DNA of 64,000 bases from Epichloe hybrida (Eukaryota > Ascomycota > Sordariomycetes > Hypocreales > Clavicipitaceae), in NCBI GenBank assembly GCA_019022495.1, contig JAFEKR010000010.1:1178001-1242000 (forward strand), given 5' to 3'. The notes under the pieces are model-generated. The model did not search any database, had not been told where the DNA came from, and was given only the letters and a program-made list of their open reading frames with translations. The position numbers and the translations under genes are program-made. The number at the start of each line of letters is the position of its first letter. Position 1 is the first letter of the stretch. Below, piece after piece: positions 36,710 through 47,896 of this stretch.

Positions 36710-36912
36710 AATGATTATTTACCTCTCTTCAAAAACGAAAAAAGATGGTGTACAATGGATTGGACTGGGGGGGAGCACGTTTTGGTTGTAATTTGCTGTT
36801 TTACTACGGAAAACTTGCGCAGATCCAGTGATCTCATTAATATATTTCGACGCCGACGTTATTACCCGCACAGCTTCCATCCATGCCTGAGTCTTGTCCG
36901 ATATACGCCATC

Positions 36913-37999
36913 TTACTGCTCATCGCCAAACCACGCCTTCAGTTGCTCAACGTTGCTTTCTGATATCAAAACTTCTTCAGACGGTGACCCATCAGCATTA
37001 CACCGGAATGCCAATCTAAGGATTGCGGCAATCGTACTTGCCGCTTTAGCCAGAATATGTATTCTGGCTCGAAGCTCCGACTCTTCAATGCCAGATTCGG
37101 CCCAAAATTCGTCCCAGAAGGTGTCTTGCAGCATCGATTTATATGCATAATCACGCCAGCCATCTCTTGTCATGAACCCAGTAATCAAGCCAATATCTAA
37201 ATCCATGCCGAAAGGCATCATCGCCGCCAGAGACCAATCGACGATGCCGACAATCTCGAACTCGTTCTCGTCGACCAGAATGTTCGTTACTGAGAAGTCG
37301 CCATGGGTGAGGACTTGTGGATAGTCTGGGCTGAAGAGGGCAGGAAGGGTATTCATCGGCTTGGAGAGCTTCGACTTTGGAACGGTGAACTGCGATGACG
37401 CTTCCATAAGTCGTGCAAGTCTTTCTCGTATCCCTTGCTGCTTTTCCGCTCGGATTTCACGGTTTACGGACTGTGGTTTGGACCAACATCGTGCAAAGTA
37501 CCTGTTCTGAATGAGCGCGGTTGCCTCCAAATGGTTCTCAGTGTGGGTGAGTTTTACCGAGCCAAATGCTTAACAAGCATTCCAAGCTTCCTTTGTTCGT
37601 CGGAGTCCAACTCAACTTGAAAGGGCAGGGCTTCAATACAGGATTGACCTCGTAGGTAGGGCATGGAATATATATATATAATGGCGGATCTGCTCCATCC
37701 ACGCTTCCGTGAAAAGTGGACTCGGGCACGAGATCGCCGTGGATCTCCTTGGCAATTTTTATCATCTCCTCGTCAAGAAGGGCTCCTTGTTCTCTGAAGG
37801 ACATAACTAGGTCCTGCCGTGCTCCATGACATCCATTGCAGATGACGGTATAGCTCGTCGAGCCTGGGCTGTGTACAGGGCTGACCCTTGACGCGCCAGA
37901 AATGGAGTAAGCAATTGTGGTGCATTGCTCCCTTGACGGTGATTTGCGGTCGTCAAAGAAGCGTTGAGTGACTTGTTCGGCCCAAGCAGCCTGCATCAT
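36913..37999 (-). CDS. APH-family phosphotransferase (aminoglycoside/choline-kinase-like), frame-disrupted
   Basis: Two exons on the minus strand, 37999-37558 and 37501-36913, with a 56-b intron. The kinase-fold catalytic loop is clear: VLTHGDFSVTNILVDE (H-x-D-x4-N) followed by VGIVDWSLAA, which carries the metal-binding Asp of the DFG-equivalent. The N-lobe reads in one frame to DPPLYIY, then continues in another as MPYLRGQSCIEALPFQVEL and LARYFARCWSKPQSV. The switch falls exactly on a TA dinucleotide run at about 37668-37681. Exon lengths sum to 2 over a multiple of three, so one extra TA unit explains the break; the restored length would be 342 residues. The family phosphorylates small molecules (choline, ethanolamine, sugars, drugs) or is catalytically silent; the substrate here is unknown. 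The lesion could be real or an assembly slip at the microsatellite. Confidence 0.85.
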
Positions 38000-38395
38000 C
38001 GCTTGGGCGGGGGTTTGTGAGAAGGCGGTATGTGTGATGGAGGTAACTTAAACTGCATGCAACGGACGAGCGTGATACTTTAGCATTTTTATGCAACCAA
38101 CATGCATGCAATTTAGGCAGCAGCCCCTTAAGTCAGGCTAATAATACAACATTACTGTACCAACGTTTAAGTCAGGCTACCAACGTGGGAGCCACTTGGT
38201 GTGGCCCGTGGACTGTGCATACCGCGTCAGTCCCTTAGTGGCGAAAGCAAGCGGCTCGCTACAACAGTTATCGCGGGCATCACGAAAATCAACACTAGCT
38301 TCAAGCCCTCATCTATTCCGTAGCTATCCAAATAACCCCTGTAAATCTAGTACATTGTAAACAGGGGTCTTAGAAGACTGCGCCGACTTGGATCA
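38000..38395. other. Gene-free flank upstream of the APH-family gene
   Basis: No coding features. A repeated short phrase (AAGTCAGGCTA) occurs at about 38131 and 38171. The sequence becomes AT-rich toward the inverted-repeat arm that begins near 38396. Confidence 0.5.
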
Positions 38396-38550
38396 TGGTG
38401 AGGATATCGCAGCCTCACATCGTAGCTTCAAAACTGAGGCACCAATCTTGTCATCCTCTCTTCGTTTAATGATGCAGCTTCCCGTATCACGTTTGTTATT
38501 GCGTTCTATTATAGGCTTGATTTAAAAACCAAGATTTACCTATTGATTTT
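38396..38550. repeat. Left arm of an imperfect inverted repeat
   Basis: Shares blocks such as GCAGCCTCACAT, CTTCGTTTRAYGATGCAGCT and GTTTGTTAT with the reverse complement of 39361-39525. Most differences are C/T or G/A, and this arm is the more AT-rich copy, consistent with RIP damage. The two arms bracket about 0.8 kb containing a possible small spliced gene. Confidence 0.7.
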
Positions 38551-38800
38551 TATATTTTTTTTTTGCGTCATTGGGTGTAGCCAGTGCATCTAATTTATAA
38601 GAACACAATTATTGCGGGCAATACCCCGCCGGTATAACAATTAACATACAAATAATCTAGATTTACTTATTAATAGATTTAAAGCTTTCAATCGCTTCCT
38701 TTTTCCCTCTATTAGATTCCGATATTCCTATACCCAGTCCCGACACCCCCCAAAACAACACCAGAAGTATTGCCCCAAGTAATATCGCCGCATTTTGCCA

Positions 38801-39136
38801 CTAAAATTCTGCGGCGAAATCAATGTTGTCCCCCCACTCCGTCCGAGGCATGGACGCCTTATATTGCACGGCATTGTAACTTTCGACAGCCATACTACAC
38901 ATGTATGTTAGTATACTTTGATTAACGAGGTTCCGTACACAAACTTACATATGTTCACCGGATCGCGTCGCGTCTGATTCAGAGTTCTCTGACGCGGCGG
39001 CGGGGGGACTGGCGGACGACCGCCACAACACGAGACGGACTTCAACGATTTTTTTGTCTTCCAAATAGTCAGTTTGATTTCCATTGATGGACATGGTTGC
39101 ATTGGACATGGGACAGGCAAAGGTGCAATACTCACA
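38801..39136 (-). other. Possible small spliced gene fragment
   Basis: On the minus strand a donor (GTGAGT at 39135) ends one exon-like block and a second donor (GTAAGT at 38948) with acceptor ending at 38895 defines another intron. Splicing it gives an open tail SGEHIMAVESYNAVQYKAS running to TAG at 38801. A second reading frame across the same junction is also open, so coding is not proven. The same exon/donor arrangement recurs in diverged form at about 40030-40225. I do not recognise the product, and the start is unknown. Confidence 0.25.
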
Positions 39137-39360
39137 TCATTTTGAAGGCGAGGACGGCGAGGACGGCGAGGAGATGATGGTGTAAGAACCCAGAAGGTGT
39201 GCTGGAATTCCCCAATAGACCAAAAGATCCGTCAATGCTAGCCGTTGCTAACATTGTGTGGAAGGATGCAGACGGTGGCAAAGAGTGATCAGCAGAGAAG
39301 ATGATGTAGAATCGCCATCTAGGAATTCGGAATCTTGCAAGGAAAAGGAAGCTTATTATA

Positions 39361-39525
39361 AGCTTCAAATCTATCAATCAGTGATTCTAGGTCTTTAAAC
39401 GAACCCTACGATGAAACACGATAACAAACGCGATGCGGGAAGCTGCATCGTCAAACGAAGAGGGGATGACGAGAGTGATGCCTGAGGCTGCAATGTGAGG
39501 CTGTGAATATCCTCAACACCACTAG
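39361..39525. repeat. Right arm of an imperfect inverted repeat
   Basis: Inverted partner of 38396-38550. This copy is richer in GC (for example GATGCGGGAAGCTGCATCGT), as expected if the other arm has lost C to T. Confidence 0.7.
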
Positions 39526-39614
39526 TTCGATAGGCGGAACGGACCGACTTGAACAAACGTCTTAATACCGCTAAACAAATTTATGATTCCGACGCTATAT
39601 TTTTAAAAGCTTTT

Positions 39615-39735
39615 TACAAACGATATGCCCGCACCCCTAACACACAGACGACTAGCACTAATAACAACAGCTAGGCTAACTAGGCCAAAAACGGAGTGCA
39701 CACCCCTAATGGTAGCTGTTGTAAACGGGCATATA
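39615..39735. repeat. Short palindromic / direct-repeat cluster
   Basis: ATATGCCCG near the left and CGGGCATAT near the right can pair. A CACCCCTAA phrase occurs twice in direct orientation between them. The sequence has no coding content. Confidence 0.4.
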
Positions 39736-39745
39736 ATGCTTAACA

Positions 39746-39955
39746 ACTAACACCACCACTGCAGTTCCTTGCGCCCATTGATTTGCCGCAATAGTGAACT
39801 CCAACCCCTACGTCGTTTGGCGTCGAGTGTGGTGCTAATGTATTGGAAACAACCAGCACTAACACCACCACCGCAGCTCCTTGCGCCCATTGATTGGCCG
39901 CAAGAGTGAACTCCAACCCCTACGTCGTTTGGCTTCGAGTGTGGTGCTAATGTGA
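39746..39955. repeat. Two tandem copies of a unit of about 110 b
   Basis: The phrase AACACCACCACYGCAGYTCC, followed by TTGCGCCCATTGATT, CTACGTCGTTTGGC and GTGTGGTGCTAATGT, occurs twice in the same orientation, starting near 39748 and 39859. The copies differ at only a handful of positions, a much lower divergence than the surrounding inverted-repeat arms. This suggests a more recent duplication. Confidence 0.85.
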
Positions 39956-40029
39956 TGGAGTTTGCTACCGCATGGAACTAGCGCTTAGGTTTAGGGATAC
40001 CTTTGACACTGGTATTGCAATCTCGGTGA

Positions 40030-40225
40030 TCTGTACTAAACATCTATGTTAGTGTACCTTGATTAAAGAGGGTTCCTAAACAAACTTACGTTTGCGCACC
40101 AAAGGGAGTCGCGGCTGGAATGGTTGTGTCTATCGCGGCTGGAAGAGGCATGTTCTTCAAATATTAGTCAGTTTGATCTGTTCGCGTTGGACAAGGGACA
40201 GGCAAGGGGTAGGTATACTCACATC
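40030..40225. repeat. Diverged second copy of 38885-39140
   Basis: Same-orientation similarity to 38885-39140: TGTTAGTRTACYTTGATTAA, then CAAACTTAC, TAGTCAGTTTGAT, GACAGGCAA and ACTCACATCATTT in the same order. Both splice-donor-like sites of the putative minus-strand gene are retained, while the exon-like parts differ strongly. Confidence 0.65.
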
Positions 40226-40448
40226 ATTTCGAATGATGGCCGCTAAAGAAGAAAAAAAAAGAAAAGAAAGCAATAGGTGTTGGTATCATGGGATGCCTAC
40301 TAGTAGGATCAAATAAATGAGACCGAATAATAGTAATCGTAGGTCGCGATCGCGACTGCAGTCGGCCCGCGAGGGCAGCCCTCTGCAATTACTTGTTCCA
40401 ACAACGGGATGGCGAGAAATTCTAGGAGCGGATTCATGCCTCTCAATT

Positions 40449-41598
40449 ATGCCTTAGGCACCCATCTCCTCCTGCCTGAAAAGTCGTCGACCTGTGGGTC
40501 TATGGGACTCGCTAACACAATAATAAGGGATGATACGGACGTAAACGCACGCAATAACATTACATCTTGTCGACGGCGCAGCATCAATGGGATGTGATCC
40601 AGGCGCATTTTTGCCACTCCACGACCCAGTTGATTGATACCATGGCACCGCAGATTGCCAGTTGGGAAGACATGCTCTGGGTGTCTGAGGAGGCGCATGA
40701 AGACGCCCCATACTCCCAGTACACCACGTTTGCAGCCGTGGAAGACGACAAGATATACTACGGCCAGCTGGAAAAACGAAAGGAGGACATCGCATTGAGG
40801 GACGCCAGTTGCTCCCTTGTTCGAATTGCCGACAAGGAAATCTTTCCGGTGTGGTCTGAAGATCTCGACCTTACCAAGGCTCCAGAAAACCTCGTATCAG
40901 ACGTTTTCGTCAAACGGCCGAGGCTAGCCCTGTACGATGTCTTCTCGAAGCACAAAGTCACGCATCTCCTTGCCAAGGAATTGATCGAAGAGGCACAAGC
41001 ACTGGAGGTGCTTGCGCGCCGACCTCACCCAAACATTGTCAGATATCATGGCTGCCGTGTGCGACGTGGGCATATCACCGGAATTGTGCTCGACCGACAC
41101 CTCCGTGACTTGAATGATCACTTGAAGAATGGCTACTTCGTTGAGGACAAGGAAAGCTTCGTGATATCATTGGAGTCTGCGATTCGTCACATGCATCGCT
41201 TGGCTGGGCCCATAATGATCTTAACCCAGCAAATATCGTTCTGACAAGGGAGGGGCGACCCATTTTGATTGACTTTGGCTCGGCTCGTAGAATCGGGGAG
41301 GAGTTGGCGTCCAGCCGTGGCACCAAAGGTTGGATCGATTGCGAGATGGAGGATTACACGACATCAGAGGCGCGACACGATATCTCTGCTCTCGATAAGC
41401 TTCGTACGTGGCTATATAACCCTTCTTTCGACGAATGAATACCTATGATGTACATGTGGACGCAGCGAGCAGCACATTCACCCAAGGATGCCGCATAGGG
41501 GAAAATCACTAAAATAGTTTTAGAAAAGGCAGTCCCTGCATCAGTGACAAAAATGTGGGTCGGCGAGTTTTCAGGCAGGAGATAGGTGCCTAAGGTAA
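40449..41598. mobile_element. Terminal-inverted-repeat element carrying a kinase-like gene
   Basis: The left end starts CCTTAGGCACCCATCTCCT and continues GCCTGAAAA-TCG-CGACC. The right end is its inverted copy (GGTCGGCGAGTTTTCAGGCA, then GATAGGTGCCTAAGG), about 45 b with a 3-b indel. Between them lies a protein-kinase-like pseudogene and no transposase. The first 170 b are repeated at 59311-59485 with about 80% identity, showing that this end belongs to a dispersed repeat family and not to the kinase gene. The most economical reading is a non-autonomous DNA element that captured a host kinase gene; the class is unknown and no clear target duplication was seen. Confidence 0.65.
40642..41438 (+). 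pseudogene. Protein-kinase-like gene with frameshift, inside inverted-repeat element
   Basis: The N-terminal part (ATG at 40642) is open for 200 residues and shows a kinase N-lobe: DVFVKRPRL with the candidate ATP-anchoring Lys, KELIEEAQALEVLARRPHP with the alpha-C Glu, and NIVRYHGCRVRRGHITGIVL. The frame fails at about 41202-41208. One step over, the C-lobe resumes with AHNDLNPANIVLTREGRPIL and IDFGSARRIGEELASSRGTK, carrying the catalytic-loop Asp (HND in place of HRD), its Asn partner and a DFG. It ends ALDKLRTWLYNPSFDE. Restoring one G would give an RLGWAHNDL junction and 265 residues. This matches a class of short fungal kinase-like proteins that hold HND loops; the substrate is unknown. 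It is intronless and enclosed by inverted repeats. Confidence 0.8.
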
Positions 41599-42190
41599 CA
41601 AGTGAGGGGTATATATATCCTCATAATCGATTGTAAGGTGCAATGTCATGTGGAGGGCCAAGTGACAAACCAGCACTGCCGAATCTCGACCATCTTTGTG
41701 AATTTCTCTCGCACAATGGCCCTAGTCAAACTGGCAGACCCAAGATGTGGCTGTTCGTGGCGGGGTGCAGTGATCTATGAACGGAAGGCGCTGGTGGTCG
41801 GTGCCCCCCCCCCCCCTAGTCATCATCGTCAGCCGTTGTCAAGAACAAACAGCCACTTTGAGCCATGCAGGAGGAGACGACAATTCCTCGTGACTGGGTG
41901 AGGGGCTTCATCACCTCTCCCCCACCCTTTATCCAAGTGTCTTGTCTTGTTTTCGTTTCGTTTATACGCTTTCTCTTCATCGCCGATAGAGGCATCCGAT
42001 TTCATCTTCCCTTATTTCTATCTCTTATTCTTATTCGGCCCTTGTTGGCATTCGAGGTCAGCAGCAACTGGCATCAGCGACAACTCTCAGCTTCACCTCT
42101 TTCGCTTTCACCGCAACTTCGTACATTCGTTCCAACAACAAATCCAACCGCTTGCTATAGTCTGCGCCTTGCAGCTCTGATACAGGTTCG
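41599..42190. promoter_or_regulatory. Promoter and leader of the ENA-type ATPase gene
   Basis: About 590 b between the mobile element and the ATPase start codon. It holds a C10 run near 41807-41817 and a pyrimidine-rich leader (41920-42060). No particular binding site is confidently recognised. Confidence 0.45.
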
Positions 42191-45100
42191 ATGGGAGGAC
42201 CTCTCGTTATCAGTAAGAATGGTGCAGAACAAGCCAACTTCACTTCGGACCCGTCGACCCCTACAAGTCTTGACGGCCAGCCACCTATAGCTGAGCCACC
42301 AGATATACGTCAAAGTGAAAAGGCAACCTGCTTCCACACGCATTCTGCCCAGCGTGTCGCCGACCAACTTGGGTCTGATCCCGATCATGGTTTGAGCGGC
42401 GTGGAGGCGGCCGCCCGACTAGTTCGGAACGGTCCGAATGTGATCAAAGGATCTAAAGGCATCTCTCTGTGGAAGATTTTTTTACAACAAGCCGCCAATG
42501 CCTTGACTCTCGTCCTTGTTGCTGTAGCCGTCACATCTTAGGTGATTGGCGACTATATCGAAGGCAGCGTCCTGGTTTCTGTCATTGTGCTCAACATTGT
42601 TGTTGGGTATGTATCTCTTTTCTCTTTCTGCAAGCGATTTCTTGTACCTGTGACCCGTTTGACTAATAGAATGTAGGTTGATCCAAGATTACCGTGCAGA
42701 GAAAACCATTCAATCCTTGTATGCGCTTTCTACGCCCAAATGCAAAGTTATTCGAGATGGTCACAGTGACACCGTCAAGGCTGAGACCCTCGTAAAGGGC
42801 GATCTTGTATCTCTGGCAACTGGCGATGTGGTGCCTGCGGACTTGCGACTTGTTCAAGGAATCAATCTGTCTACCGATGAGGCACACCTGACCGGCGAAT
42901 CTGTAGCCATTAACAAAGACCCCGATGCAGTGCTTGAAGATCCCGAGTTGCCTGTTGGCGACCGTATCAACCTTGTCTTCAGCGGTAGCTCTGTTTCTCT
43001 TGGTCGCGCCACCGGTGTTGTTATTTCCACGGGAATGGATACCGAAGTTGGCCAGATTGCCGAGCTTTTGCGCAAGAAGAAAAAGGATGTCCGAGGAAAC
43101 AACCATGTGACCAAGGCTCTTTACACCTTTCTTCAGACCCTTCGGAATGTTCTTGGCCTCGAAGGAACCCCCCTGCAAGTCACTCTCAGCAAGTTCACCT
43201 TGCTGATGTTTGGCTTGGCCATTCTTCTTGTCACCATCGTTTTCTCGGTGAACCGTTGGGAAATCAATGATGACGTTCTCTTGTATGGCATTTGCGTTGG
43301 TGTCGCAGTCATACCCGAATCTTTACTAGCGGTATTGACGATGACCATGGCTGTTGCGACAAAAGCAATGGTCAAAGATCATGTCATTGTTCGCCAAATG
43401 CCATCTCTCGAAGCAGTAGGCGGAGTGACCAATATTTGCTCCGACAAGACCGGAACCCTTACACAAGGACGCATGATAACACGAAAAGTTTGGCTCCGAG
43501 ACGGGCTTACCGGTATCGTTGATGGTACTGCCGACCCTTATGATCCAAGTAGTGGAACTGTCACCTGGTCCGGCTCGCTTGTGGGAAGCTGCATCGACGC
43601 ATTTCTCGACACTCTTGTTCTGTGCAACAACGCTACTGTTTCCGACGGCAAGAAAGAACCCGAGACTGATCCCAGCAGCATGACCACCGCTTTTGAGCCC
43701 GCTGACTGGAAGGCCTTGGGTGACCCAACCGAAATTGCGCTAAAGGTATTCGCCATGCGATTTGGGAAATCTACTGGAAGTGATCTCCTGACTGCGGAGC
43801 ACCCCTTCGACTCTTCGTGCAAGATGATGAGCGTCGTTTACGGCAATGGCCTGGGGAGGGAGCGACACGTTTACACCAAGGGTGCTGTCGAAGTTCTTCT
43901 GCCGAAGCTGAATGAGGACGAGGAATACAAGAAGGCTATATATTCTCAAGCAGAAGAACTTGCAAGCAAAGGACTGAGAGTTCTTTGCATCGCGGACAAA
44001 GGCATGTCCGGTGAGGTTGTGGACTTTCAAGACCGCGTCAAGGTTGAGAGTGGCCTGCGCTTCCTTGGACTTGCAGGCCTTTATGATCCGCCAAGACCGG
44101 AAACTGCCGGCGCTGTGAAACAATGCCGCGAAGCTGGAGTAACGGTCCACATGGTCACCGGCGATCACATCAAGACTGCAACGGCCATCGCCTTTGAGGT
44201 TGGCATTCTTTCCAACGACGTCCGATTTTCGCGCACTGCAGTCATGTCAGCTGCCCACTTTGGCCATATGTCCGATGACCAGATCGACGCTCTAGATGCA
44301 CTTCCCTTGGTTATTGCCAGGTGCAGTCCCTCGACGAAAGTGCGGGTAATCAAAGCACTTCATCGTCGCAAAGCCTTCTGCATGATGACTGGTGATGGTG
44401 TCAACGATTCGCCAGCCTTGAAACAAGCTGATGTTGGAATAGCCATGGGTGATCGTGGAAGTGATGTTGCCAAAGAAGCATCTGACATGGTTCTTACGGA
44501 TGACAACTTCGCTTCCATTGTGACTGCGATCAAAGAAGGAAGAAGATTGTCAGACAATATTGAAAAGGTTCGTCAGACTGACTGGTTTTGGTCTTGGCAA
44601 TAGATTGGCTACTAATCCGATGTCGCGACTCAGTTTCTGCTGCATCTGCTTACTTCAAACCTGGCCCAGGTTATTTTGCTACTGATCGGATTGGCGTTTG
44701 AAGACACAGAACAGTTCTCCGTATTTCCACTCTCGCCTCTGGAGATCCTCTGGGCAAATCTTGTCACTTCTTCTCCGCTCGCTCTCGGTTTAGGGCTTGA
44801 GGAAGCCCAACCCGATATTCTTCAACGACCTCCTCGGAGTCTACGATCAGGGGTCTTTACGGTTGATCTGGTCCGTGATCAACTTATCTATGGTACCTTT
44901 ATGGGCTCACTATGTCTCGCAGCTTTCATGTTAGTAGCCTTTTCGACTTCCGGTAAGGGCTTCCATGACTTACCGGCCGACTGCAATGACGGCAAGGGTG
45001 ATGATTGTACTCTAGTCTTCCGCGCAAGGGCCACAACATTTGCCACTCTCAGCTTCTTGCTCATGGTCACTGCTTGGGAGGTGAAGCACTTCCATCGCAG

Positions 45101-45392
45101 TCTCTTTGCAATGGACAAGCGATGGACCGGTCCATTCTCGGTGGTTAGAACCATATACCAAAACGTATTTCTCTTCTGGTCAGTGGTGGCAGGCTTTCTT
45201 GCTACAATCTTGGTCATCTACCTTCCCTATATTGACAAGCAGGTTTTCAAACACTCGGGTCTAACATGGGAGTGGGGTGTGGTTGTTGGTTGCGTCGTGA
45301 CGTATGTTGGACTTGTCGAATTGTGGAAGGCTATCAAAAGACGTTTTAAGCTCGGCATCGGCAGCCATGCGGAAGGCCATGAATATGTCTAA
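42191..45392 (+). CDS. ENA-type (P-IID) Na+/K+ export ATPase with in-frame stop
   Basis: Three exons (42191-42606, 42677-44567, 44634-45392) give 1,021 codons, the normal size for fungal ENA pumps. Landmarks are the N-terminal AAARLVRNGPNVI, the actuator motif TGES (about residue 210), the phosphorylation loop CSDKTGTLTQGRM (Asp about 395), MVTGDHIKTA, and the hinge MTGDGVNDSPALKQADVGIA (about 710). VIPESLLAVLTMTMA forms membrane helix 4. These pumps extrude Na+ (or K+) at the plasma membrane under salt or alkaline stress. Codon 117 (42539-42541) is TAG, in the first membrane helix, where relatives have an aromatic residue (LSF-type, here TS-stop-VIGDYIEG). Frames on both sides are otherwise intact. 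Options are a recent nonsense allele, readthrough, or an assembly error. An intron removing it would also delete conserved helix sequence. Confidence 0.9.
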
Positions 45393-47876
45393 TGGTTGAA
45401 TGTTAGTTGCCAAGGGAACAACGAGAGGGTGGCTGATGTATAAGGGGACAGGTTTTCGAGTATGAAACCAAGTAATATATCTAGCCTATTAGTTTTTGAC
45501 TAGTATCCTCAATGACAATCATCATTTTCCTGCCACACGTGCCGGCCGATCCTTGGTGAAAAATTCACCTTACCTACCCCCCTCTCGCTTGTGATGCCAG
45601 CTATTGTATCTCGATGACTTGTTCTTTTGATTTTTCTGGGCGTGGAATTTTGGCAAAGGTTGAGCCAGCTTGATATTGGTGGTGAGAAATCTCTAGAGCT
45701 TCTCCATCTGCCGCTGGATTGATTGTAAGTGGCCTCTGTGTGATCTGTTTGAAATGCATACCGTCAATAGGACGATCCCGCTCAAGAGTTTTTGGGAATT
45801 GTTTACGTCATGGCGACCATCAATCAGCATATCGAAATGGTTTGGGGCCGAGAGTCGATACCACCAAACGCTGACGCTACCAGCTCCGTCCTTCCTCAGA
45901 ATTCGAGTACGTGTCCTCCACGATGTGATTTGTCGACCGAGGTCGTCCCAAGCACCCTGATGGCCACGCCTGAACCCTGATGGGTATGCTTCACAAGTTC
46001 TCAGATCTATCGCATGTCTGCATCATCGGCCACATGGCACGGCTTGTGTCTCGAGTGTCTCGAGGGTCGGGTCGTTGTCGATGCTAATTGCTAATAGGGG
46101 CACACGCCCCTTCATTGTGACGACTCGGTACTCAACTATTTGTTGGTATTTTTCGCCTTGTCCCTGCGAAGGACGCTGCCTCTTCTTCGAGGCTTCGACT
46201 CCTTGTCGATGCTCTGCGAACCCGCCACCATATTTTTCTTCCCACGCGTGCTTCAGTGTACTCGGCAGCTCATACGACTTGTTCCTAACCCGGCACGACG
46301 GGCGGTGGACGACTCATCAGGCCTCGTATGTCGGAGATATTCCTATTATTGATCTTACGATCGATTTCCGCCTCTCAGCTCGACACTGCTGCTCGAGAGG
46401 GGTACGGCAAACGATGAACGCGGCGACTGCATGAGATGGTCTCTCAACAAGGTCATTCATTCCATCTCCCGTTTCTTTGTTGTCTCTAACGCCTCTGCTG
46501 ACTTCCGCGGCCGCCGTGCACTCTCAAGCGACCCAAAGGTGGCCACTGGCCACTCGGGATGAGATGCTCTGACCCTTTCTGATTCTCGTTTTCCCTCACC
46601 GTCACTTCGAGCGGCAAGGTTTCACATACATGCATTCATTCACCCCCAGCCCCCTCATGTCTCCATCACTCTTTGTTTTCGGACCATCATCGTCTCCGTC
46701 CGGCGACCAAGTCCCGCTTGCACGGGATATGACCGTCGTGGTTTGGGGCGATGCTGGTCCTCGCAATTATCTCTCATAGAACAAGGATCTATGACCAGTC
46801 CTTCAGCTGCAGCTGCTCTCTGAATCGGAACAGCTTTTCTCCTTTGTTCAATGCAGTCAGCAGTTGCTATCGGCGTTTGGGGGACCGTAGGCCCTTTCCC
46901 AATGGCCTCAGGGTCACCACCGGAAGCGCACACACCATGGACAGGCACTTGCCCATCTCACCGCCGCAAAGCTCTGTCGCCATGGCTGACGTCTGTTGGA
47001 GCTTTGGTCCACTTCGCTGGTGACTGCAGCACTCATTAATAGTGATGAGACGACCTGTTGAGTGGGGGTGAGGCCTACCAGCACGACCATACGCGGCCTG
47101 CCCAAGAGGAGTTGGGCCGCCCTCGTCATTCATCAATCTCGGGTTGTGTTGCCTGGAGCGAGCAGTGGGAAGACGAGCTCTTTCGCCCTGCGCAAAGTCG
47201 AAGTCCGCATTGACTAGCGTATGACACTCGCCCGCCGGCGTTTTCATCTCATCGAGTCTTGTGGAGTAGTAGTTGGCTGCATATTGCAGCAAGCTAAAGG
47301 GTTCCATTCCCCGAAAGACTTGTCTTATACCCCTCTACATATTCCTGTTTTCCTCATCCGGACTAGGCCGGAAACAAGTGTTTTCACCGTGCACAATACA
47401 ACAAGCATAAAGACATTTCCTCTCAGGTATACTCTGTCTCCCTTTACTCGCCGAGCTCAGGTAAGTGCGATGAAGCTCAGACAACAATATTGTGTAATTA
47501 TTTCTTATTTCTTATACCATATTGGTGTTTAGGGGCGCAAAATAGCTATACTGTTTTGAACTAAACCTCGCTTCAAGGTACACCTACCTGACAACTTTAT
47601 TCACGTACCTACTACCTAGGTACGTATGGTTGCCACTGGGGCTTTGGCTGTATACTTTTTCGGCTCCAGTTACCGTTTTACTCCATCTCAGGTTTAATAG
47701 ACTCCATAACAGGAGATGGCAGGCGCCATATCCGCGGTGAGGAGCAAGGTGAACCTGCCGCGGTTGCCGATGCTAACTTATTAAGCCTTGACACACGATA
47801 CAAAGCACAATATGCTTCCTGTTTGAGTGGTTTCCAACGTTCGGTTTGCAAGCGTTGATGCAGACAAAATAAGGAC

Positions 47877-47896
47877 ATGTTCATGTTCATGTTCAT
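47877..47896. repeat. CATGTT hexanucleotide microsatellite
   Basis: Three to four tandem CATGTT units. Confidence 0.85.

Noticed and set aside
42470..42541. An intron ending at the TAG (acceptor-like CTTAG) to remove the ENA stop codon
   Set aside because: Any donor far enough upstream would delete the conserved WKIFLQQAANALTLVLVA helix, so splicing is not a credible explanation.
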